Assembly: GCA_046160245.1 (NCBI GenBank)
Contig: JBJXGU010000093.1
Location: 1-16,951 of the forward strand
DNA from: JAJTFW01 sp046160245
GTDB lineage: Bacteria; Bacteroidota; Bacteroidia; AKYH767-A; OLB10
Direction: 5' to 3'
Length of the DNA stretch: 16,951 nt
In this document: positions 7,014 through 16,028 of the stretch, piece after piece
Layout: each line of letters opens with the position of its first letter
Numbering within the stretch: the stretch's first letter is position 1
Translations under genes and position numbers: made by a program
Notes under the pieces: model-generated
Seen by the model: the letters and a program-made list of their open reading frames with translations, nothing else
Told to the model about the DNA's origin: nothing
The model's database searches: none

Positions 7014-8648
7014 ATGAAAAATTTCTTAATTCTCCTTCTCATTGCCATCCCCCACCTTCTATCTGCCCAAAGTAATCCCAAACAACCAAAACTCGTAGTA
7101 GGTATTGTTGTTGATCAAATGCGTCCAGACTATATCTCACGCTATTGGGACAAATTGGGCAATGGCGGATTTAAAAGATTGGTCAATCAGGGATATAATT
7201 GCAAAAACACACAATACAATTACGCACCCACTCATACAGGTCCTGGTCATGCAAGTATTTACACTGGCACAACTCCATCTTATCATGGTATAACAGGTAA
7301 CGATTGGTTCGATTTAGCTGCTATGGATACAGTGAATTGCGTTTCGGATTCCAGCAACACTTCTGTAGGCACTTCTTCATTGGAAGGGAAATGTTCACCT
7401 TCGCGTTTACTAACAACTACCATTACCGATCAGTTACGTTTAGCGACACAAATGAAAGGGAAAGTGATCTCTGTATCATTAAAAAACAGAGGTGCTATTT
7501 TACCCGGTGGTCGGAGTGGGCAAGCCTATTGGTTTGATGGACTCACAGGAAATTTTATTACCAGTTCATGGTATCGCAATGATCTTCCCAATTGGCTCGT
7601 TGAATTTAATGAGAGAAGATGGGCCGATGAATATTTAAGCAAACCTTGGAATACTGTTTTTCCTATAAAAGAATATACGGAATCTGATCCTGACGATAAT
7701 CCTTACGAAGCCCAATTTACTAGAGAGGCAAAACCCATCTTCCCACATGATTTACCTACACTTCGCGGAACACGTTATGACATCATCACTGATATTCCAT
7801 TCGGAAATACCATGACAAAAGATGTTGCATTGGCAGCCATTTTAGGAGAGAAGTTAGGCGATGATAGTATTACGGATTTTTTGGCAATGAGCTTTTCTGC
7901 AGTGGATCATATAGGACATCAATTTGGAATTGAGTCAGTGGAAATGGAAGATGCTTACATTCGTTTAGATCGTGACATCGCCGACCTGTTAAATTTCTTA
8001 GATAATCGTGTGGGCAAAGGAACCTATCTTTTATTTTTAACGGCTGATCATGGTGCGCCAAGTAATCCAATACGCTCCCGAGATTTAAAATTAAACACAG
8101 GTATTATCAGTACGGCCAATATTCAAGATACTGCACGTTACTTTTTGAAAATGAAATATGGAAAAGCGGAATACTATCGTTGCCGAATTAAAGAACAAGT
8201 TTATTTAGATGAGGAGTTAATCACAAAAGATAAACTATCTCTTTGCGAAATAAGTTTTGAACTTGGCAAGTTTTTAAAGAAGAACATTGTTGGTATGGCT
8301 GAAACTTTAACTTCTTGTGAAATGGAATCACAGGTTTATTCAGATCTGTTAAAAAGCAGAATTCAGAACGGACATTATCACGGTCGAGGTGGCGATGTTT
8401 ATCTTCTTTATCTGCCAGGATGGACGGAACCCATTGCAGGAGTCAATCGCAATCAAGGAACTAATCATGGTTCACCATACGCCTATGACGCTCACGTTCC
8501 TTTACATTGGTTTGGATGGAATATTCCAAAAGGAAGCACTTACCAAGAAGTCAATATCACCGACATTGTGCCAACACTCTCCTTTCTAATCAACATTCCC
8601 CTTCCTTATTCGGCCAATGGAAAAAAAATTGATGCATTAATAAAGTAG
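7014..8648 (+). CDS. PafA-like alkaline phosphatase superfamily enzyme, secreted
   Basis: A periplasmic or exported phosphomonoesterase of the alkaline phosphatase superfamily. Residues 1-19 are a signal peptide (hydrophobic core, then LSAQ). The 544-residue chain carries an active site that matches the Elizabethkingia PafA enzyme position by position: metal-ligand Asp34 (VVDQMRPDY), nucleophile Thr75 (APTHTGPGH), Asn96 (TGND), Lys157 and Arg159 (LKNR), Asp298 and His302 (VDHIGH), Asp345-His346 (ADHG) and His485 (TNHG). The Lys-x-Arg pair is what marks monoesterases in this branch, so inorganic phosphate scavenging from organic monoesters is the likely role. PafA itself is a phosphate-irrepressible enzyme; I see no recognisable Pho box here. 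It has a predicted promoter directly in front and stands alone, with tatA 111 bp downstream. The substrate range is an inference. Confidence 0.9.
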   Translation: MKNFLILLLIAIPHLLSAQSNPKQPKLVVGIVVDQMRPDYISRYWDKLGNGGFKRLVNQGYNCKNTQYNYAPTHTGPGHASIYTGTTPSYHGITGNDWFDLAAMDTVNCVSDSSNTSVGTSSLEGKCSPSRLLTTTITDQLRLATQMKGKVISVSLKNRGAILPGGRSGQAYWFDGLTGNFITSSWYRNDLPNWLVEFNERRWADEYLSKPWNTVFPIKEYTESDPDDNPYEAQFTREAKPIFPHDLPTLRGTRYDIITDIPFGNTMTKDVALAAILGEKLGDDSITDFLAMSFSAVDHIGHQFGIESVEMEDAYIRLDRDIADLLNFLDNRVGKGTYLLFLTADHGAPSNPIRSRDLKLNTGIISTANIQDTARYFLKMKYGKAEYYRCRIKEQVYLDEELITKDKLSLCEISFELGKFLKKNIVGMAETLTSCEMESQVYSDLLKSRIQNGHYHGRGGDVYLLYLPGWTEPIAGVNRNQGTNHGSPYAYDAHVPLHWFGWNIPKGSTYQEVNITDIVPTLSFLINIPLPYSANGKKIDALIK

Positions 8649-8747
8649 GAAAAGTCTTAATACGAGGAAAATGGAATTGATCTTCCTCTATCCAATCAAT
8701 TATCGAGAAAATTCATCTAAATAAACAGATGATGAAAATGGATTCCG

Positions 8748-8755
8748 TATTTTTG
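8748..8755 (+). promoter_or_regulatory. Putative -7 promoter box of tatA
   Basis: TATTTTTG matches TAnnTTTG exactly, and the tatA ATG follows after four bases. There is no TTG at the -33 distance. The short gap means the transcript would begin at or next to the start codon. Confidence 0.42.
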
Positions 8756-8759
8756 CCCG

Positions 8760-9113
8760 ATGCAAATAGGGATTATACTCTTTTTAGAAAGTCTTGGCGG
8801 CGGCGAGTTGATTCTCATCTTATTGTTTGTATTGATGTTTTTTGGATCCAAAAACATTCCCAGCTTAGCTCGTGGACTTGGCAAAGGAATTAGAGAAGTA
8901 AAAGATGCGATGAGCGGCGTACAGTCGGAGATTAACAAAGGCATGTATGAAATTGAGAAACATACCAATGTTATCAAAGACGAAGTCAATAAACCCATCA
9001 ATGAGATTGTCAATTCAGTAGAAACTCCAGAAGAAACTCTTCTTCCACCTACCGAAAAGGCGGATACAAATTCGCCTTCCATTCAGCCTGAAGAAAGGTC
9101 GGCTGCTCGCTAA
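8760..9113 (+). CDS. tatA: Sec-independent (Tat) translocase subunit TatA/TatB family
   Basis: A small inner-membrane subunit that forms the pore-like assembly of the twin-arginine translocase. In 117 residues there is one membrane helix (about 15-29, with polar Glu16 after GGG), the hinge FFG (27-29), and an amphipathic helix, SKNIPSLARGLGKGIREVKDA (30-50), typical of Bacteroidota TatA. The rest is a hydrophilic, partly charged tail ending in a Pro/Glu/Ser-rich stretch. The ATG at 8760 sits four bases after a -7 box. No tatC is in the window, so the other subunits must be elsewhere. TatA and TatB are hard to separate by sequence; the single gene and the FG-helix pattern favour TatA. Confidence 0.9.
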   Translation: MQIGIILFLESLGGGELILILLFVLMFFGSKNIPSLARGLGKGIREVKDAMSGVQSEINKGMYEIEKHTNVIKDEVNKPINEIVNSVETPEETLLPPTEKADTNSPSIQPEERSAAR

Positions 9114-9240
9114 TTTTCGACGTCTCATCAATTTTATTACATTTAGTTTATTATTTAAGGACATGAACTAATTTTTAATTATCATATTTTCAATTACTTA
9201 TGGCCAATAGATCAAATCTTCTCTTAATTATTTAACATTA

Positions 9241-9266
9241 GAAACTTTCATCGTATCTAAAGTTTC
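9241..9266. promoter_or_regulatory. Candidate TetR-family operator (inverted repeat)
   Basis: GAAACTTT at 9241-9248 and AAAGTTTC at 9259-9266 are perfect 8-bp inverted arms separated by 10 bases. They span the -33 to -7 region of the predicted tetR promoter (TAGTTTTG at 9269-9276), where a bound repressor would block polymerase. Autoregulation of the adjacent regulator gene is the natural reading. No second copy lies in the 94 bases before the channel gene. Confidence 0.45.
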
Positions 9267-9268
9267 CA

Positions 9269-9276
9269 TAGTTTTG
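9269..9276 (+). promoter_or_regulatory. Putative -7 promoter box of the tetR gene
   Basis: TAGTTTTG matches TAnnTTTG. It stands three bases after the inverted repeat and 19 bases before the TTG start, leaving a normal short leader. There is no good -33 TTG; the equivalent position lies inside the left arm of the repeat. Confidence 0.42.
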
Positions 9277-9295
9277 CACCATCAATTTAAAAACA

Positions 9296-9910
9296 TTGGA
9301 AGCAGAGAACAGAATATTAGCGGGAGCCGAAGAATTGTTTTCACGGTTTGGGATAAAAAACGTGACCATGGATGAAATTGCTCGTCATTTGGGCATGTCA
9401 AAAAAGACCATCTATCTACATTATATAGATAAAAACAAATTAGTTCAAGATGTGGTAAATCGAATGATTCAAGCACATGATCAGCAGTGCAAAGAATTTG
9501 AAAGTAAATCCGACAATGCCATTGATGAAATTTTTCTAATCATGAATTATATGAATGCTTTCTTTTCACAAATGAATCCCAATTTATTTTTTGACATGCA
9601 ACGCTATCATCCTGAAGCTTGGAAGTTCTTTACTAAATTTAAGGAGGATGTAATTTTAGAACAAGTGGTAAACAACCTTGAAAAAGGAAGGAAAGAAGAA
9701 TTGTATAGAACGGACTTCAGTTTAAAAATTTTAGCACGTCTGCGAATTGAAGAAATTGAAATGGCGATGAGCCCAAAGTATTACCCTCCTAATAAATTCA
9801 ATTTACACGAAGTACAAATACAATTATTAGATCACTTCCTACACGGCATTTGCACCTTAAAAGGGCACAAACTACTTAACAGATACAAACAATTGCATGA
9901 AGATGAATAA
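9296..9910 (+). CDS. TetR-family transcriptional regulator of the efflux operon
   Basis: A 204-residue cytoplasmic DNA-binding repressor. Residues 5-50 match the TetR N-terminal domain: ILAGAEELFSRFGIKNVTMD, then EIARHLGMSKKTIYLHYIDK, with the helix-turn-helix at about 25-44. The C-terminal two thirds are helical and unlike other proteins I know, as expected for the ligand-binding domain. The best start is TTG at 9296: there is no in-frame ATG ahead of the conserved domain, and the domain begins only five residues later. It stands just upstream of, and in the same direction as, the outer-membrane channel, adaptor and pump genes, so local control of drug or metabolite efflux is inferred. The inverted repeat in front suggests self-repression. 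Confidence 0.88.
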   Translation: MEAENRILAGAEELFSRFGIKNVTMDEIARHLGMSKKTIYLHYIDKNKLVQDVVNRMIQAHDQQCKEFESKSDNAIDEIFLIMNYMNAFFSQMNPNLFFDMQRYHPEAWKFFTKFKEDVILEQVVNNLEKGRKEELYRTDFSLKILARLRIEEIEMAMSPKYYPPNKFNLHEVQIQLLDHFLHGICTLKGHKLLNRYKQLHEDE

Positions 9911-10004
9911 TATTTCATTTTGTTGCAATGCGCTTACCATCCAATCGTCTAATCAACTTAATATTATCAACCCTATTTAAAGATAATTTGCAACCCATTA
10001 CCCT

Positions 10005-11333
10005 ATGAAAAAAATCCTGAGTTTATGGCTTCTATTTTCCATTGCCGGAAATTTACGAGCCCAGGAAAATACCTTTAGCCTGCAACAGGCCATTGACTAT
10101 GCATTGAAGAATCATACTTCAGTACTCAATGCACAACTCGATGAAGATATTGCCCGAAAAAAAGTGAATGAAATTGTTGGAATGGGAACTCCTCAAATTG
10201 AAGGAACTGCTGATTTCAACTATTTCCTCGACATTCCAGTAAGCTTCGTACCTGGAGAATTCTTTGGTGGGGAACCTGGCACTTATGCTCCAGTACAATT
10301 TGGACAAAAGTTCAGCGCATCAGCAGGAGTAAATATTTCCCAATTATTATTTGATGGCTCCTATTTAGTAGGATTGCAAGCCACAAAAACCTATCAAGAT
10401 TTAAGTAGAAAGCAAACGAAGCAAACCAAAACCGAAGCAGCCGTGAATGTTAGTAAAGCGTATTACGGTGCGCTTGTTTCAAACGCTCGAATGGAAATTA
10501 TTGATGCGAATTTAAATCGCGTTGAAAAAATGTTGGTCGAAATTAAAGTACTAAATCAAAATGGTTTTGTTGAAAAATTGGATGTTGATCGAATGGAATT
10601 AACATACAATAATCTATTGGTTGAAAAAGAAAAAGTGAAAAGATATCAAACCATTAGCTACGCACTACTCAAATTTCAGATGAGTTATCCTACCGCCCAA
10701 CCACTTGTGCTAAGCGATAAGTTGGAGGCAGCAACTTTACAAGAAGTATCTGTTCCTGAGACGGTGAATTTGGCAAATCGACCAGAGTATCAAGTGATGG
10801 ACGTAACAAAGCGTTTGCAAGAGTTAGATGTGAAGCGCTATAAAATGACTTTTGTACCGAGCCTAGTAGCATTCGGTGCTTTTAGTTTTAATAATTCACG
10901 CAACGAATTTGACTTTTTGGATAGTGATCTTAAATGGTTTCCAACTTCTATTATTGGCGCAAAACTTTCGGTTCCCTTATGGGATGGAATGCAAAAAAGC
11001 GCTCGCGTTTCTCAAGCTAAATTAAACTTGAAGAAAGTAGAAAATTCAATTACCTTAATGAAAAATGGTTTTGAATTGGAAATGGAATCTGCTAAAACAA
11101 ATTACTTAAATAATACAGCTAGTCTGGCAATCGTAAAAAAGAATCGTGAACTAGCCACTGAAATTGCACGTGTTTCCAAAGTGAAATACGACAATGGGAT
11201 TGGTTCTAGCTTAGAAGTTGTAGATGCAGAAAGTTCATTACGCGAGGCAGACGCTAATTATTTAAATACTCTTTATGAAACCATCATCGCTCGCATTGAT
11301 CTTGATAAAGCAAGCGGAAATTTAAACTACTAA
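10005..11333 (+). CDS. TolC-family outer membrane efflux channel
   Basis: The outer-membrane exit duct of the tripartite efflux pump. Residues 1-19 are a signal peptide ending RAQ. The 442-residue chain has the two-fold repeat of the OEP family: FSLQQAIDYALKNH near residue 24-37 is the typical opening, long helical stretches rich in Gln, Lys and Glu follow, and the second half repeats the pattern (GMQKSARVSQAKLNLKKVEN; YDNGIGSSLEVVDAESSL near 398-414), the latter being a conserved family signature. It is separated from tetR by 94 bp and from the adaptor by 23 bp. A near -7 sequence, GATAATTTG (9982-9990), could give it its own promoter. The substrate cannot be inferred. Confidence 0.9.
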   Translation: MKKILSLWLLFSIAGNLRAQENTFSLQQAIDYALKNHTSVLNAQLDEDIARKKVNEIVGMGTPQIEGTADFNYFLDIPVSFVPGEFFGGEPGTYAPVQFGQKFSASAGVNISQLLFDGSYLVGLQATKTYQDLSRKQTKQTKTEAAVNVSKAYYGALVSNARMEIIDANLNRVEKMLVEIKVLNQNGFVEKLDVDRMELTYNNLLVEKEKVKRYQTISYALLKFQMSYPTAQPLVLSDKLEAATLQEVSVPETVNLANRPEYQVMDVTKRLQELDVKRYKMTFVPSLVAFGAFSFNNSRNEFDFLDSDLKWFPTSIIGAKLSVPLWDGMQKSARVSQAKLNLKKVENSITLMKNGFELEMESAKTNYLNNTASLAIVKKNRELATEIARVSKVKYDNGIGSSLEVVDAESSLREADANYLNTLYETIIARIDLDKASGNLNY

Positions 11334-11356
11334 AAAAACAAATCAAATAAAAGGTT

Positions 11357-12460
11357 ATGAAAAATCTTCTTTATATACTCCCATTAGGAATTGCATTCGC
11401 ATTCTCATCTTGTGGTACACCTGATAAAAAAGCTGAACTTGAGGATCTCAAAAAGCAGCAAAGTGAAATCAAAGAAAAGATCGCAACACTTGAAGCAGAG
11501 ATTAACAAAAGTGGCGATCAAAAAAAAGTGGCCGGTCGTGATGTGGCTATCACTACTGTCGAGCCAACTCGCTTCAGTCATTTAATAGAAGTACAAGCGA
11601 AAGTTGAAGGGGATGAAAACGTAATGGTGAGTCCGGAAACCCCTGGAACTCTTTCTCGCATTTTCGTTAAAGTAGGCGATAAAGTTTCTCCAGGAACAGT
11701 ATTAGCTGAATTAGAAAATTCAGTTTATATGAAGACATTAGCTGAATTAGAAAGTGCTCGAGATTTTACCAATACACTTTATCTAAAACAAAAAGCTTTA
11801 TGGGATCAAAAAATTGGAACTGAAATTCAATTTTTACAAGCTAAGAATAGCTTGGAGGGCATCGATCGAAAAATGGCGACTTTACGTCAGCAACTCGAAA
11901 TGTTACGCATCAAATCTCCCATTCACGGAACAGTTGACGCGATGGATTTAAAAGTTGGACAAGCATTCGCACCTGGACTTCCTGGGCTGCGTGTTGTGAA
12001 TTTCTCTAAATTAAAAGTTCAAGCTGACGTTGCAGAAGCTTACATCTCCAAAGTGAAAAAAGGAGATTTTGTTGAAGTATATTTCCCCGACTTAAAATCA
12101 AGTGTGAAAGCGAGTATATCGTATGCAGGAAAAGTAATTGATCCCATCAACCGTACCTTTCGTGTAGAAGTAAACATCAATAACAACACTGCATCGCTTC
12201 ATCCTAATCAAGTAGCAATCGTTCGTATTGCTGATTATACTTCACCAAATGCTTTCACTCTTCCATTAGCCATTGTGCAAAACACACCGGAAGGAAGTTA
12301 TCTTTTCCTTGCTGAAAATGGAAAAGCGAAAAAGCAGATGGTGAAACCGGGATTGAATTATGCTGGAAAACTTGAAGTATTGGAAGGACTAAGAGCGGGT
12401 GATAAAGTAATCACGAGTGGCTACCAGGATTTAGTGGATGGTCAAAAAATAAATTTATAA
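11357..12460 (+). CDS. RND efflux periplasmic adaptor (membrane fusion lipoprotein)
   Basis: The adaptor that bridges pump and channel. It begins with a lipoprotein signal peptide; FAFSSCG places the acylated Cys at residue 19, so the 367-residue protein should be anchored in a membrane. Residues about 25-53 are a heptad-like coiled coil (LEDLKKQQSEIKEKIATLEA), longer in front than in many AcrA-like proteins. The barrel-sandwich (lipoyl-like) half-motif FVKVGDKVSPGTVLAELEN lies near 91-110, followed by the helical hairpin, the second half IKSPIHGTVDAMDLKVGQ, and a beta-barrel region. The last part (GLRAGDKVITSGYQDLVDGQ) is the conserved membrane-proximal end. It sits between the channel and the pump (37 bp to the latter). 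Confidence 0.9.
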   Translation: MKNLLYILPLGIAFAFSSCGTPDKKAELEDLKKQQSEIKEKIATLEAEINKSGDQKKVAGRDVAITTVEPTRFSHLIEVQAKVEGDENVMVSPETPGTLSRIFVKVGDKVSPGTVLAELENSVYMKTLAELESARDFTNTLYLKQKALWDQKIGTEIQFLQAKNSLEGIDRKMATLRQQLEMLRIKSPIHGTVDAMDLKVGQAFAPGLPGLRVVNFSKLKVQADVAEAYISKVKKGDFVEVYFPDLKSSVKASISYAGKVIDPINRTFRVEVNINNNTASLHPNQVAIVRIADYTSPNAFTLPLAIVQNTPEGSYLFLAENGKAKKQMVKPGLNYAGKLEVLEGLRAGDKVITSGYQDLVDGQKINL

Positions 12461-12497
12461 GCCATATTCTTATCATTTCTTTTCAAAAAACAAATCT

Positions 12498-15400
12498 ATG
12501 AAGGACGTATTCAAAGAATTTAAACCCAGCTCTTGGGCCATCGATAATAAAACGAGCATCTTCATTCTTACCATCATCATTACATTGGCAGGAATATTAG
12601 CTTATAATGGATTGCCCAAAGAAAATTTTCCTGATATCAGTTTGCCACAATTATTTGTGACAGTGGTTCACCCGGGGACTTCACCCGCTGATATGGAAAA
12701 CTTGATTGCAAAGCCACTTGAAAAACAATTAAAGTCCTCCACTGGTGTTAAAAAGATTAACAGCAATTCGATGCAAGATTTTACCAGCATCATGGTGGAA
12801 TTTAATTCGGATGTAAAAATTGCCGATGCAAAGCAACGAGTGAAAGATGCTGTTGACAAAGCACGCACCGATCTCCCGAACGACTTAAAACAAGAGCCTG
12901 CAGTAACAGAAATCAACTTCAGCGAAATTCCTATTTTGTCGATCAATATATCGGGAGATATGGAATTGAACAAGCTGAAAAAGTATGCGGACGACATTAA
13001 GGATAAAATCGAAAGCTTGAAAGAGATTAGTCGTGTAGAAATAGTGGGAGCGCTCGATCGTGAAATTCAAATCAATGTCGACATGTATAAAATGCAAGCG
13101 GCTCAAATTTCCTTAGGTGATATTGAGCGATCTATTGCTTTCGAAAATATGTCGATTTCCGGAGGAACTGTTTCTACAGATGGTATGCGTCGCACCATTG
13201 GTGTGAAAGGAGAGTTCAAAGATGTAAATCAAATCAGTAATATCATCATTGGCGGTGCTTCTGGTGCAGTTGTGTATTTAAAAGATATTGCTGAAGTAAA
13301 AGACACTTACAAGGAACAAGAAAGCTTTGCACGTTTAAATGGAAAAAATGTAATCACCTTAAATGTGGTAAAGCGTACAGGTTATAATCTGATTGAAGCC
13401 ACCGATAAGATGAAAGCTATTGTTGCTGAGATGCAGGAAAAAGATCTTCCCTCTAACTTGACGATTACTTTAACGGGTGACCAAAGTGATTCAACCCGAA
13501 CGACTCTCCATGATTTGATTAATACCATTATCATCGGATTTATTTTGGTATTACTAATTCTGATGTTCTTCATGGGTACCACTAACGCTTTCTTCGTAGC
13601 AGCGAGCGTACCGCTTTCAATGTTCCTGGCTTTTCTTTTCATGCCTGTCATTGGATTTACAATGAATATGATCGTACTCTTCGCCTTCTTACTCGCTCTG
13701 GGAATTGTGGTAGATGATGCGATTGTTGTTATTGAAAACACACATCGTATTTATGATAATGGCAAAAGGAATATTAAAGAGGCTGCTAAATTAGCTGCTG
13801 GCGAAGTATTCGTTCCTGTATTAAGTGGAACATTAACAACGTTAGCACCTTTTATACCTCTAGCATTTATGCCCGGAATGATTGGTGAATTCATCTATTA
13901 TCTTCCCATTACGCTCATTGTAACACTTCTTGCATCGTTATTAGTAGCCTATATAATAAATCCAGTTTTCGCAGTGCAGTACATGAAACCACATGATGAT
14001 GAGCAAATCAAAAATCCAAGAATTACAAGAGGGTTAAAGGTAAGTTCAATTATGTTAGTTGCTATAAGTTTACTGTTGCACCTGGGTGGAAGCCATGCGA
14101 TCGGTAATTTGATGTTGATAGTGATTGGATTCAATTTCCTTAATCATTTCTATCTCCAAAAATCAATTTCTAAATTCCAGAAAAATACTTGGCCGCGATT
14201 CAAGGAATGGTATGGAAGAAATTTAGAGCGGGCATTGCACTTTCCGAAAACATTAGTATTTTCTACTGTTATTCTTTTTGTGATCTCTTTCTTTGCATTG
14301 GTTTTTGGAAGAAACGAATTTGTATTCTTCCCAGCTAGTGACCCTAACTTTATTTTCGTCTACGTGAAAGCGCCAATAGGAACCGATCAATTACATACTG
14401 ATTCCATTGCTAAAATTGTAGAGGGCAGAGTATACAAAGCACTTGGTAGCAATAACCCAATTGTTACTTCCGTAATTACTAACGTTGCCGTAGGTACGAA
14501 CAATCCTGACGAATTTGACCCAAGTGTGCAACCTCATAAAGCTAAGATTACCGTAGCCTTTAAAAAGTTTAGTGACCGGAATGGTATCTCCTCTAAAAAA
14601 TACCTTACCGACATCCGCGAGGCTATAAAGGGAATACCCGGAATAGAAATATCTGTGGCACAGGAAAATGGAGGACCTCCGGTAGGAAAACCTATCAACT
14701 TGGAAGTGCGCGGTGATAAATTTGATGATATTGTAAAAGCCTCAGAAGACTTGCGACGGTTCCTTATCGCAGAAGATATTCCAGGTGTTGAGCAATTGAA
14801 ATCAGATTTTGAAATAAGCAAACCTGAAATCGTCTTCAACATTGATCGTGAACGTGCCAATCGAGAAGGTATCAGTACAGCGCAAATAGGAATGGAAATT
14901 CGAAACGCTGTATTTGGAAGTGAAGTGAGTAAATTCAGAGATGATAACGACGAATATCCAATTCAAATGCGTTATGAATACGATCAACGTACCAATGTAG
15001 ATGCCTTAAAGAATACAAAAATCACTTTCCGTGATATGAACATGGGCGGCTTAGTTCGACAAGTTCCCCTCTCAGCATTTTGTGATATTCAATACTCTTC
15101 TACATATGGAGGGATCAAACGTATCAATCAAAAGCGTGTAATCACCATTAGTTCTAATGTACTTTTAGGACATGATGAAATGGGGGTTGTATCGACTGTT
15201 CAGAAAAAAGCTGCGCAGTTTCCGGTTCCGGATGGAGTTGAACTTGTATTAACTGGCCAATCGGAAGAACAAGCGGAAACAATGAGTTTCCTCGGGTTAG
15301 CGATGTTGGTTTCATTGGGACTTATCTTCCTTATTCTTGTGTTTCAATTTAACTCTTTCAGCAAACCGATAATAATTTTAACCGAAATTATTTTTAGCAT

Positions 15401-15935
15401 GATTGGAGTATTCCTCGGATTTGCCATCACGGGAATGACTGTATCTTCGTTCATGATGGGATTAGGAATTGTTGCATTGGCTGGAATTGTAGTTCGTAAT
15501 GGAATTCTATTAGTAGAATTCACCGACCTCCTTATAGAGCAAGGGTATAATACCTGGGATGCCATTGTAGAAGCAGGAAAAGTGCGTATGACACCGGTAT
15601 TACTAACGGCTTGTGCGGCAATGTTAGGACTCCTTCCACTTGCGGTAGGACTCAACATCGACTTTGAAAAACTACTCGCCACTGGAAATCCGCACCTCTT
15701 CTTTGGTGGAGACAGTGTTGCCTTCTGGGGTCCACTCTCCTGGACGATGATCTTCGGATTAAGCTTTGCGACCTTCCTAACCTTGATCTTAGTTCCGGTG
15801 ATGTACTTGTTGATGTTTCGAGCTAAAATTCGTTGGACACGTTTCAAAAACCGAATTTATGGAATTGAAAATGCGCCCAAACAGGATCGTGTAAATACAC
15901 CGGAGAATAATTTGATTGCCTCGAACACGAAATAA
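12498..15935 (+). CDS. RND-family efflux pump, inner membrane (AcrB-like)
   Basis: A proton-driven trimeric transporter that takes substrates from the periplasm or inner leaflet. The 1145 residues show the RND duplication: helix 1 at about 20-36 (then FPDISLPQLFVTVVHPG), a large periplasmic loop, helices 2-6 at 340-495, a second loop and helices at about 930-1120. Asp406-Asp407 in LGIVVDDAIVVIEN are the proton-relay aspartates; in the second half the AcrB Lys940 position is Arg1000 (AGIVVRNGILLVEF). Between the two halves (about 512-550) are two additional hydrophobic segments, absent from AcrB. The C-terminal FFGGDSVAFWGPLSW segment recalls Bacteroidota relatives. It is the last gene before a strong terminator. 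Drug versus other substrates cannot be decided; the DD pair and overall length favour the HAE-type multidrug branch over metal pumps. Confidence 0.93.
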   Translation: MKDVFKEFKPSSWAIDNKTSIFILTIIITLAGILAYNGLPKENFPDISLPQLFVTVVHPGTSPADMENLIAKPLEKQLKSSTGVKKINSNSMQDFTSIMVEFNSDVKIADAKQRVKDAVDKARTDLPNDLKQEPAVTEINFSEIPILSINISGDMELNKLKKYADDIKDKIESLKEISRVEIVGALDREIQINVDMYKMQAAQISLGDIERSIAFENMSISGGTVSTDGMRRTIGVKGEFKDVNQISNIIIGGASGAVVYLKDIAEVKDTYKEQESFARLNGKNVITLNVVKRTGYNLIEATDKMKAIVAEMQEKDLPSNLTITLTGDQSDSTRTTLHDLINTIIIGFILVLLILMFFMGTTNAFFVAASVPLSMFLAFLFMPVIGFTMNMIVLFAFLLALGIVVDDAIVVIENTHRIYDNGKRNIKEAAKLAAGEVFVPVLSGTLTTLAPFIPLAFMPGMIGEFIYYLPITLIVTLLASLLVAYIINPVFAVQYMKPHDDEQIKNPRITRGLKVSSIMLVAISLLLHLGGSHAIGNLMLIVIGFNFLNHFYLQKSISKFQKNTWPRFKEWYGRNLERALHFPKTLVFSTVILFVISFFALVFGRNEFVFFPASDPNFIFVYVKAPIGTDQLHTDSIAKIVEGRVYKALGSNNPIVTSVITNVAVGTNNPDEFDPSVQPHKAKITVAFKKFSDRNGISSKKYLTDIREAIKGIPGIEISVAQENGGPPVGKPINLEVRGDKFDDIVKASEDLRRFLIAEDIPGVEQLKSDFEISKPEIVFNIDRERANREGISTAQIGMEIRNAVFGSEVSKFRDDNDEYPIQMRYEYDQRTNVDALKNTKITFRDMNMGGLVRQVPLSAFCDIQYSSTYGGIKRINQKRVITISSNVLLGHDEMGVVSTVQKKAAQFPVPDGVELVLTGQSEEQAETMSFLGLAMLVSLGLIFLILVFQFNSFSKPIIILTEIIFSMIGVFLGFAITGMTVSSFMMGLGIVALAGIVVRNGILLVEFTDLLIEQGYNTWDAIVEAGKVRMTPVLLTACAAMLGLLPLAVGLNIDFEKLLATGNPHLFFGGDSVAFWGPLSWTMIFGLSFATFLTLILVPVMYLLMFRAKIRWTRFKNRIYGIENAPKQDRVNTPENNLIASNTK

Positions 15936-15938
15936 TTT

Positions 15939-15973
15939 AAAATCGCAAAGGCACTCTGTGCCTTTGCGATTTT
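15939..15973 (+). terminator. Strong hairpin terminator after the efflux operon
   Basis: A perfect 16-bp stem, AAAATCGCAAAGGCAC (15939-15954), pairs with 15958-15973 around a three-base loop (TCT). The right arm ends in TTTT. It begins four bases after the pump stop codon. Symmetric A and T ends could let it work in both directions, though only the plus strand has a gene ending here. Confidence 0.85.
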
Positions 15974-16028
15974 GCTACAAGCTTCAGGCTTCAAGTTATT
16001 TTTAGTTCTGCAATAACTTAGGTCCTCT

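Noticed and set aside
8664..8688. Stem GAGGAA / TTCCTC as a terminator of the phosphatase gene
   Set aside because: Only six pairs with a 13-base loop and no T-run afterwards.
9922..9994. GTTGCAA (9922-9928) and TTGCAAC (9988-9994) as an operator pair before the channel gene
   Set aside because: Arms are only seven bases and 59 bases apart; expected by chance and unlike the tetR repeat.
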